From Candidatus Martarchaeota archaeon (GTDB lineage Archaea; Micrarchaeota; Micrarchaeia; Micrarchaeales; CABMGC01): DNA of 9,452 bases. Location of the stretch: the NCBI GenBank assembly GCA_023379075.1, contig JAMCSO010000027.1, positions 1-9,452 of the forward strand. Direction: 5' to 3'. Below the pieces are notes generated by a model. The model did not search any database. It was not told the origin of the DNA and worked only from the letters and a program-made list of their open reading frames with translations. Of this stretch, positions 4,608-9,452 are shown one piece after another; within the stretch, counting starts at the first letter, position 1, and every line of letters begins with the position of its first letter. The position numbers were made by a program, and so were the translations under genes.

Positions 4608-5612
4608 ATGGATGTTATCAAGCCAGAAGCTCTGAAGAAAGGAGATACAATAGGCGTAATAACTCCAGCTTCACCTCTAACAAAAAACAGATTGGATCTT
4701 GTAAATCTCAAGGTTAGACAGCTTGAAGCAATGGGTTACAGGGTACATTTTGGCAGAAATTATAACAAAGAACTTGGGCATAAGGCTGGCACTTCAGAAG
4801 AACGCCTTTCTGATCTAATGGATATGTTTGAAGACAAAGATATCAAAGCCATAATAACAGCCAGAGGTGGTTATAACTCAAATGAGCTGCTTGATTCAAT
4901 AGATTACAGTATAATTAGGAAGAACCCCAAAATATTCTGTGGCTTCAGCGACATAACCTTCCTTCATTGCGCAATACATACAAAAACAGGGCTGGCAACA
5001 TTTTACGGCCCGAACCTCAATACGCGATTTGCACTTCCCGGAGAAGATGTGGGATACACATTGAACTACTTCAATAAGGTGCTCACTGAAGAAAATGACC
5101 GATTAAAAATAATGCCTTCAAGCAGATTCACTTTCTTAAGAGAATTGGAGATTCCAGAAGATAAGCTTTATGCCACTGTCTGGAAGACTCTCAAAGAAGG
5201 CAGCGCAGAAGGAAAGCTTGTCGGCGGGCACATATTCACATTTCTTGATTTGGCAGGAACTGAATATTTTCCAGATTTTTCAGATAAAATCTTATTCTGG
5301 GAAGATACCGAAAGTACAACGGCGCTCACAGACAGATCCCTGCATCAAATGAAGATGCTTGGCATCTTTGATGAGATTAAAGGCATGATTGTTGGGAGAA
5401 CCAATGATCTTGAGTATAAAACAGATGATCAAGATTACCCTCTTGATAAAATAATAATAGAAGCAACAAAAGGATATGACTTCCCTATTATTTCAGGCAT
5501 GGATTTCGGACATACAACGCCAATGTTTACTATTCCTTATGGCATAACTGCAAGGATATATGCGACTGAGTCGGAGCAGAGATTCGAGCTCATGGAAAGC
5601 GCGGTTATCTAG
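4608..5612 (+). CDS. Peptidase S66 family serine carboxypeptidase (MccF-like / LD-carboxypeptidase)
   Basis: A 334-residue cytoplasmic serine peptidase of family S66, which contains LD-carboxypeptidases of murein recycling and MccF, the microcin C immunity peptidase that cleaves the amide between a peptidyl aspartate and a modified nucleotide. The N-terminal Rossmann-like domain shows GDTIGVITPASP (12-23) and the ITARGGYN segment (83-90). The nucleophile elbow is GFSDIT with S114. The triad is completed by E232 in FWEDTES (230-236) and H302 in FGHTTPM (300-306). Length and triad spacing resemble MccF. No signal peptide is present. Archaea lack murein, so the substrate is more likely a small peptide, peptidyl-nucleotide or gamma-linked peptide than a cell-wall fragment. 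It is the last gene of the plus-strand operon and ends in TAG at the expected family length, 24 bases before the convergent amidohydrolase. Confidence 0.92.
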   Translation: MDVIKPEALKKGDTIGVITPASPLTKNRLDLVNLKVRQLEAMGYRVHFGRNYNKELGHKAGTSEERLSDLMDMFEDKDIKAIITARGGYNSNELLDSIDYSIIRKNPKIFCGFSDITFLHCAIHTKTGLATFYGPNLNTRFALPGEDVGYTLNYFNKVLTEENDRLKIMPSSRFTFLRELEIPEDKLYATVWKTLKEGSAEGKLVGGHIFTFLDLAGTEYFPDFSDKILFWEDTESTTALTDRSLHQMKMLGIFDEIKGMIVGRTNDLEYKTDDQDYPLDKIIIEATKGYDFPIISGMDFGHTTPMFTIPYGITARIYATESEQRFELMESAVI

Positions 5613-5630
5613 TTAACATCGCTTTCTTCC

Positions 5631-5683
5631 GCAACATCAATCAAGATTAAGCAGTTTTATTGCATTCTTTGAAAGAATCATCT
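5631..5683 (-). repeat. Dispersed repeat, copy 2 (3' end of intact amidohydrolase)
   Basis: The partner of 2395-2447, here forming the genuine 3' end of the amidohydrolase gene. The TGATG stop/start overlap is kept, although no gene follows: the frame after the ATG closes after ten codons. Confidence 0.75.
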
Positions 5684-6350
5684 CTTTTTCAGAATCTTCC
5701 ATTCTAAGCTTCTTTATCTTCATAAGTTCGATATCTTGATAAGAGTAGGTACTATCTGATCCGAACATTATTTTCCCACTTCCTATCTTCTCAGATACTA
5801 TCTCTATAAGCCTGCTGCATGATAATATAGATGTTTCAGTATAAAGATTCGGGCTTTTCCCTATAACTTCAAAAGCATTCATTGAGAGAGCTGCGAAATG
5901 TGCTATGATTATATTCATCTTCGGAAAATGCTCTGCAAGAAGCACGACCCTATCCGGATCCGTGTTCGCTATATTCTCTTTTCTTGTATGTATTATGACT
6001 GGTTTCCTGGATTTCTCTATCTCCTTAAAGACTGGCCATATCCTCTCGTCCAGAACATCAAAGTCTTGTGATCTGGTATGCAGCTTCACTCCTGCAAACT
6101 TCTTGAGCGCATCTCCAACCTCTTCAGGAGTCACATTTTTTGGATCAAACCTTAAGAAAGGTATTATTGAGCTATTTTTATACTGTAAAAGATCGAAACT
6201 CGCCTGCATTACATCTTTCTCTCTTTCATTGAATGGAAAGATGACTGTTTTGTCTATCTTGTTTTCCTTCATGCTCTCTCTCAGCTCCTCTATGCTTTGC
6301 GTGGTTCCATCCTTGTCAGTGCCGACGTGGTTGTGAATGTCAATTATCAT
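5637..6350 (-). CDS. Amidohydrolase-2-type metal-dependent hydrolase
   Basis: A 237-residue TIM-barrel hydrolase of the amidohydrolase superfamily, close to the amidohydrolase 2 (PF04909) group. Metal-ligand signatures are in order: HNH (H6, H8) after strand 1, KLH (K89, H91) after the middle strand, H121 in VIIHT, H151 in IIIAHF, and D199 in MFGSDS, the usual strand-8 aspartate. The typical C-terminal helix ILSKNAIKLLNLD closes the barrel. It is slightly short for the family but has no missing core element. It probably hydrolyses or decarboxylates a small cyclic or amide metabolite; the substrate cannot be inferred. The start is ATG 6350-6348 without a Shine-Dalgarno, and a TATA box 26 bases upstream indicates a leaderless message. 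It is convergent with the S66 peptidase. A 3' fragment of a paralogue survives at 2401-2511. Confidence 0.88.
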   Translation of the reverse strand: MIIDIHNHVGTDKDGTTQSIEELRESMKENKIDKTVIFPFNEREKDVMQASFDLLQYKNSSIIPFLRFDPKNVTPEEVGDALKKFAGVKLHTRSQDFDVLDERIWPVFKEIEKSRKPVIIHTRKENIANTDPDRVVLLAEHFPKMNIIIAHFAALSMNAFEVIGKSPNLYTETSILSCSRLIEIVSEKIGSGKIMFGSDSTYSYQDIELMKIKKLRMEDSEKEMILSKNAIKLLNLD

Positions 6351-6371
6351 AATATATTGCTTGGTCTTTCT

Positions 6372-6381
6372 TATTTTAATA
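6372..6381 (-). promoter_or_regulatory. TATA box of the amidohydrolase gene
   Basis: It reads TATTAAAATA on the minus strand, centred 26-27 bases before ATG 6350, which implies a leaderless transcript and agrees with the absence of a ribosome site. Confidence 0.45.
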
Positions 6382-6425
6382 CTTTCGGTACAATCTTAAA
6401 AATATTCTAATTCTTGCAGGAAAGA

Positions 6426-6433
6426 TTTAAATA
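6426..6433 (+). promoter_or_regulatory. TATA-like box ahead of leader ORF 2
   Basis: TTTAAATA, preceded by GGAAAGA as a possible BRE, would start transcription near 6453, just ahead of leader ORF 2. Confidence 0.4.
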
Positions 6434-6470
6434 AGAATTTCATCACAGCTATTCTTTAAATGTTGATAAG

Positions 6471-6548
6471 ATGGCATGTTCAGGATATGTAGCAGGAACA
6501 GCATGCGACACTGCTCTAATTCCTTTCATATTTATATTGGGTCACTAA
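6471..6548 (+). CDS. Leader ORF 2, 25 residues, upstream of the GCS2-family gene
   Basis: A short frame ATG 6471 to TAA 6546-6548. The N-terminal half is small-residue rich with two cysteines (MACSGYVAGTACD) and the C-terminus is hydrophobic (ALIPFIFILGH). Its last codons (ATA TTG GGT CAC TAA) align with those of leader ORF 1 (ATA TTG GGC CAG TAG), and in both the stop sits in the loop of a hairpin followed by a T-run and a TATA box. No convincing ribosome site was seen. It may be a leader peptide or a tiny cysteine-bearing peptide gene. The cysteines are of interest next to a glutamate-cysteine-ligase-like gene, but this could be chance. Confidence 0.35.
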   Translation: MACSGYVAGTACDTALIPFIFILGH

Positions 6549-6555
6549 GACCCGA
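6537..6555. promoter_or_regulatory. Hairpin/dyad element 2, upstream of the GCS2-family gene
   Basis: TTGGGTC-ACTAA-GACCCGA forms a 7-bp stem with one G-T wobble. Compared with element 1 the fourth G-C pair has become T-A on both arms, a compensatory change that keeps the stem. It is centred about 23 bases before TATA (6569-6572). Confidence 0.55.
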
Positions 6556-6563
6556 TAACTCTA

Positions 6564-6574
6564 TTTTTTATAGG
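6564..6574 (+). promoter_or_regulatory. TATA box of the GCS2-family gene
   Basis: Six T followed by ATAGG, in the same position relative to the hairpin as the box of the gene B operon. The expected start near 6597 leaves a leader of about 30 bases before ATG 6629. Confidence 0.45.
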
Positions 6575-6628
6575 CTTGATTTTGCACGCAAGGTATTATG
6601 TTAATCAGATTAAACGTGAGATGTTAAA

Positions 6629-8011
6629 ATGAATAAGATAAGAGAAGAGTATTTAGACAGATACAGGGGAGTTTCCACCAAGGCACCCAGGACTATTGGA
6701 TTAGAGGTAGAGATACCTGTGGTTAGAAGGGATGGACATTCGATAACTCCATCAGATATAATGGGTCTTTTTAGGGAGATCGCAGCTACAAGTCAGGGAC
6801 GATTGGTTCTGGCTAAAGATGGGATGTCCTTAGATATGGTAAGAAATGGCAAGGTAGATCCTGTAGCTTCGATAGGAACAGATTATGGTAGCGGGCTTTT
6901 AGAGATAGGGTTTCCTGTCACAGACTCTCTCTCGAACGCAGAGCGCACGCTCAGGGCAATACTCAATCCTGTGATAGCAACGGCGGAAGCGAATGGAATC
7001 TATCTCTTGGGCTACGGCAGCCATCCAGCCACTATCGGAAGCAAGAATTACATGATGCCTAAAGACAGATATGAGATCCTCACAGAGGTATTTGGTGGCA
7101 ATAATGGGAAAGAAGGCATATTTACAATGGCTGTCGTCTCTGCCACCCATGTACATTACGGCGTAAGACCAGCTGAATTTATCGGGCTTACAAATGTTCT
7201 TAATGGTTTTGCACCTGCGCTGATTGCACTATCTGCAAACTCTGCAATAAATGGTGGCCAGAATACAGGCTTACATGATCTCCATAGCAAGGCATGGGAT
7301 CATCTAATCCCGAATGACTGTGGATCCAATGGTAGTTTTCTAGCTCAACGAGACCTTACTAGGAAGGGCATAGCTCCTATATTCAGAAAGATTGATGACA
7401 TCTGGGATACTCTTATAGGTTATACACCATTCCTCACAAAGAGGGACGACAGATACCTCAGGTTCCTAGAACCAAGAAGCATGCGGGAGCACCTCACTTC
7501 AGGAAACGCTCTGGTTGCCGATGTCAATGGTAATATGACTCAGATAGACATAAGGCCCATCGAAATAAAGTTTCTTGAAGGCACTGTCTGGTGGGAAGCA
7601 AGGCCAAGAAGCACCTTCGGGACTGTAGAGTCCAGGTCTGCCTCAACACAGCCGAGCATCGCTGAGATGGTAGCAGTAGCATCTGTGGGGGTCGGATTCC
7701 TACATAACCTTGCCGCAGCAGAGGCCTTAGTTAGCAGATTTGATCTCAATGAGCTTAGGGAAGCAAGGGAGGAGGCTCTTACTGTTGGCCTAGACGGCAG
7801 AATCGGCAGAACACCGATAAGGGAGTTTGCTGCCGAAGGCCTAAAGGTCATAAGAAGAGGCCTTCAAGCAGCAGGAGAGGATGAGCAATATGTTGATCTG
7901 CTCGAAGGGCGCCTAACAAATGGAAAAAATCCGGCACAGAGGAGCATAGAGATATTTAATGATGGGGGCATTGAAGGAATATTGGAGGCATATAGGCTCA
8001 GAAGGAGCTAA
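6629..8011 (+). CDS. Glutamate-cysteine ligase family 2 (GCS2) protein / carboxylate-amine ligase
   Basis: A 460-residue enzyme of the GCS2 family, which includes plant-type and actinobacterial gamma-glutamylcysteine synthetases (such as EgtA) and YbdK-type carboxylate-amine ligases. The family joins the gamma-carboxyl of glutamate, or a related acid, to an amine with ATP. Landmarks in order: GLEVEIP (24-30), the first metal/ATP glutamates; TDYGSGLLEIGFP (84-96); GYGSHP (128-133); THVHYGV (173-179); ALSANSA (200-206); and the signature WWEARPRSTFGTVESRSAS (321-339), with Arg/Glu residues for glutamate and metal binding. The C-terminal helical region (345-460) closes the domain. Length is normal. 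The start ATG 6629 is a short distance behind a GTGAG-like ribosome site. It stands alone between its own promoter and the convergent membrane-protein gene, overlapping that gene's end by 4 bases. Whether cysteine is the acceptor cannot be told. Its upstream region matches that of the gene B operon, suggesting co-regulation. Confidence 0.87.
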   Translation: MNKIREEYLDRYRGVSTKAPRTIGLEVEIPVVRRDGHSITPSDIMGLFREIAATSQGRLVLAKDGMSLDMVRNGKVDPVASIGTDYGSGLLEIGFPVTDSLSNAERTLRAILNPVIATAEANGIYLLGYGSHPATIGSKNYMMPKDRYEILTEVFGGNNGKEGIFTMAVVSATHVHYGVRPAEFIGLTNVLNGFAPALIALSANSAINGGQNTGLHDLHSKAWDHLIPNDCGSNGSFLAQRDLTRKGIAPIFRKIDDIWDTLIGYTPFLTKRDDRYLRFLEPRSMREHLTSGNALVADVNGNMTQIDIRPIEIKFLEGTVWWEARPRSTFGTVESRSASTQPSIAEMVAVASVGVGFLHNLAAAEALVSRFDLNELREAREEALTVGLDGRIGRTPIREFAAEGLKVIRRGLQAAGEDEQYVDLLEGRLTNGKNPAQRSIEIFNDGGIEGILEAYRLRRS

Positions 8012-8442
8012 TCACTTTTTTTGCTCTTCCCTGTCTTTTCTTTGCTTTCTCTATTTACTGGCTTCATGAATTTGTAGAGAAGAATAGCCATTGCTATCGT
8101 GAATAGCGTTACTCCCAGCAATGCATATCCGTAAAAAGATCGTATGTATGCATATGTGGATGTAGCAGAGTCTTCTGCTTGATTTGCGTACGCTATTGCC
8201 GTTACTGGTGAGTAATGCACAATGGCCTTTGCCTTGTCAAGATATCCGTACGCAGAACTTAAATTTGGATTGATAAATAGATAGCCGCTTTCATTAATCT
8301 GGTGTATGTACTGCTCAGTGCTATTTATTATTGAGTTAGCATCCTGGAATGTGTAGTTGTTTGCAGATATGCTAGAATTAATTGCATGTACTGTAAGAGT
8401 AATAAAAATAAGGAGGAAAAGAGAAAAAACCTTCTTATTCAT
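8008..8442 (-). CDS. Small membrane-anchored extracytoplasmic protein, function unknown
   Basis: A 144-residue protein with a signal peptide (MNKKVFSLFLLIFITLTVHA, likely cut near residue 20). Next comes an external region (21-103) of short helices rich in Asn/Ser/Tyr with a repeat-like LDKAKAIVHYSPVTAIAYAN segment that resembles a TPR-like pair. A single membrane helix (104-124, ending AMAILLYKF) and a Lys-rich cytoplasmic tail (KPVNRESKEKTGKSKKSD) complete it. This is type I topology. The start ATG 8442-8440 has a strong GGAGGGAG ribosome site (8453-8446), and the gene follows TFB by 13 bases, so it is in the TFB operon. It ends in TAG and overlaps the GCS2 gene tail by 4 bases. I recognise no family. 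Confidence 0.75.
   Translation of the reverse strand: MNKKVFSLFLLIFITLTVHAINSSISANNYTFQDANSIINSTEQYIHQINESGYLFINPNLSSAYGYLDKAKAIVHYSPVTAIAYANQAEDSATSTYAYIRSFYGYALLGVTLFTIAMAILLYKFMKPVNRESKEKTGKSKKSD
8016..8022 (+). terminator. T-run downstream of the GCS2-family gene
   Basis: Seven consecutive T, beginning 5 bases after the GCS2 stop and followed by further pyrimidine-rich DNA. Archaeal RNA polymerase terminates at U-tracts, so this is a plausible terminator, although the same bases also encode the Lys-rich tail of the opposite gene. Confidence 0.35.
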
Positions 8443-8455
8443 CTTCTCCCTCCAA

Positions 8456-9452
8456 TCAGAGATTCACGTCAAGCTCAAGTTCTTTCTTAAGCTCCCTGTA
8501 CCTATTTCTGATAGTAACCTCTGTAACTCCTGCCACATCAGCCACTTCCTTCTGAGTTCTTCTTTCTCCTACCAAGGCACCTGCAATATAAACTGCGGCA
8601 GCGGATACTCCTGTCGGGCTTCTTCCACTGACAAGACCTTTCTTCATTGCCTGCTTAAGAAGCACAGAAGCCTTCTCCTGTGCATCTCCACTAAGCTTCA
8701 AGGCAGCAATATATCTTGGCACATATGCTGATGGATCGGTTAGTGGTATTTTCAGTCCGAGTTCATGGGTTATTACTCTATAGGTTCTACCAACTTCCTT
8801 CTTTGGAACGTTCGATATTGAGGATATCTCATCAAGTGTTCTAGGCATTCCTGCGCTTCGGCATGTTGCGTATAATGCTGCGTTCACTACTGTCTCAATA
8901 GGCCTGCCTCTGATAAGGTTGTTCTTTACACACTGTCTGTAAAGAAGCGCTGCCTGTTCCCTGATATTGTCTGGCAAACCGAGATAACTTGCTACTCTGT
9001 TCAATTCTGGCAATGCTACAAGATAGTTCCTCTCGCTTGAGTTTGCTATGCTTGCTCTCTTGTGCCATTTCCTCATTCTATAGAGCTGAGCCTGCCTCTT
9101 TGATGGCAGCTTCGTTCCTCTGATATCTTTGTTATACATATCAATTTCTGTCACAAGCCCCCTGTTCGGCTTTGTGTACTTTATTGGGGCACCAGTTCTT
9201 GCTCTCGCATTTCTTTGGTCCGAATCAAATGCTCTCCATTCAGGTCCCGAATCTACTATATTTTCTTCTATAACGAGACCACAGCTGTTGCAGATGTACT
9301 CTCCTCTTTCATTATCAAATATTATATCGAGACTCTTGCAGCTTGGACATCGCCTGACATTCTCTGTTGGGGATGGCTGTGCTCCTTTGTGGGATCTTTG
9401 ATCTTCAAACTCGCCTCCTTCCGAGATTTTCTTAGTCTGTTTTTTAATCTTC
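8456..9452 (-). CDS. tfb: Transcription initiation factor B (TFB), 5' partial
   Basis: Archaeal homologue of TFIIB, which binds the TBP-TATA complex and recruits RNA polymerase. 331 codons lie in the window and the 5' end runs off the right edge, since no ATG occurs before base 9452. Counting from the edge: a charged N-terminal stretch; a zinc ribbon with CPSC (35-38) and CNSC (54-57); the linker GPEWRAFDSDQRNARARTGA (69-88), which acts as B-reader/B-linker in the polymerase cleft; the first cyclin repeat (about 138-235); and the second (about 236-330) ending in the helix-turn-helix TQKEVADVAGVTEVTIRNRY that contacts BRE. A GTG at 9154 could be mistaken for a start, but it would delete the zinc ribbon, which is in the same unbroken frame. 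The stop is TGA 8458-8456. The next gene downstream is the membrane protein at 8442. Confidence 0.95.
   Translation of the reverse strand, partial: KIKKQTKKISEGGEFEDQRSHKGAQPSPTENVRRCPSCKSLDIIFDNERGEYICNSCGLVIEENIVDSGPEWRAFDSDQRNARARTGAPIKYTKPNRGLVTEIDMYNKDIRGTKLPSKRQAQLYRMRKWHKRASIANSSERNYLVALPELNRVASYLGLPDNIREQAALLYRQCVKNNLIRGRPIETVVNAALYATCRSAGMPRTLDEISSISNVPKKEVGRTYRVITHELGLKIPLTDPSAYVPRYIAALKLSGDAQEKASVLLKQAMKKGLVSGRSPTGVSAAAVYIAGALVGERRTQKEVADVAGVTEVTIRNRYRELKKELELDVNL

Noticed and set aside
4568..4715. Readthrough of the TAG ending the 427-residue gene
   Set aside because: The continuation overlaps the peptidase gene in another frame, is S/N/R-rich and ends at another TAG; it does not look like protein.
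2488..5601. 11-base match CATGGAAAGCG at 2488 and 5591 as part of the dispersed repeat
   Set aside because: It lies on opposite sides of the repeat in the two copies, so it is not a continuation of it and is probably chance.
468..5612. A microcin C-type immunity pair (GNAT like MccE plus MccF-like peptidase)
   Set aside because: The two genes are 3.6 kb apart in different transcription units, the GNAT looks RimI-like, and no heptapeptide precursor or MccB-like adenylyltransferase is present.
8357..8731. 124-codon plus-strand frame opposite TFB and the membrane gene
   Set aside because: It overlaps two well-supported genes and its translation is Ser/Cys-rich without domain features.
9154..9154. 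GTG at 9154 as the start of a 232-residue TFB
   Set aside because: The same frame is open upstream to the window edge and encodes the zinc ribbon (CPSC...CNSC), so this GTG is an internal valine codon.
1..9452. tRNA, rRNA or CRISPR array
   Set aside because: No T-loop-like GTTCRANNC with a matching acceptor stem, no rRNA motif and no regularly spaced repeat was seen by eye on either strand.

Overview
The window looks like a piece of an archaeal chromosome. The clearest marker is a transcription factor B gene on the minus strand at the right edge, with a zinc ribbon and two cyclin repeats. Other support comes from TATA-like boxes about 26 bases ahead of leaderless or short-leader starts, GTGAT-type ribosome binding sites and heavy AGA/AGG/ATA codon use. 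The DNA is moderately AT-rich. I cannot name the lineage from sequence alone; Thermoplasmata-like or small-genome (DPANN-type) archaea would both fit.

Layout. 1-262 (-): 5' end of a decayed transposase gene with two frame breaks, cut by the window edge, followed by a perfect 10-bp palindrome. 468-986 (+): GNAT acetyltransferase, convergent with a DUF488 gene (981-1340, -). 1426-2511 (-): a three-part unit made of a small ORF that is a C-terminal remnant of an amidohydrolase paralogue, a pentapeptide-repeat protein, and a small helical protein (gene A) broken by an in-frame TAG. 2693-5612 (+): a tiny leader ORF, a second small helical protein (gene B) also broken by an in-frame TAG, an unrecognised 427-residue protein, and an MccF-like serine peptidase of family S66. 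5637-6350 (-): an intact amidohydrolase. 6471-8011 (+): a second tiny leader ORF, then a glutamate-cysteine-ligase-family enzyme (GCS2 type). 8008-9452 (-): TFB followed by a small membrane-anchored protein.

Two patterns stand out. First, genes A and B are both small alpha-helical proteins of about 130 codons. Each has a TAG at nearly the same place (codon 82 and codon 88) and continues in the same frame for 47 and 44 protein-like codons; in B the continuation ends 11 bases before the next gene's start. They are either amber-readthrough genes or parallel nonsense decay. Second, the gene B operon and the GCS2 gene are preceded by the same arrangement: a promoter, a 25-27-codon ORF ending in ILG-(Q/H)-stop, a hairpin laid over that stop codon with a compensatory base-pair change between the two copies, and then the TATA box of the main gene. 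This suggests that the B-peptidase operon and the GCS2 gene share regulation.

How the genes may work together is mostly inference. A ligase that could make gamma-glutamyl-type amide bonds and a peptidase that trims peptides carry the same upstream element, which makes them candidates for one peptide or thiol pathway together with the unknown 427-residue protein. TFB and the membrane protein form a separate operon.
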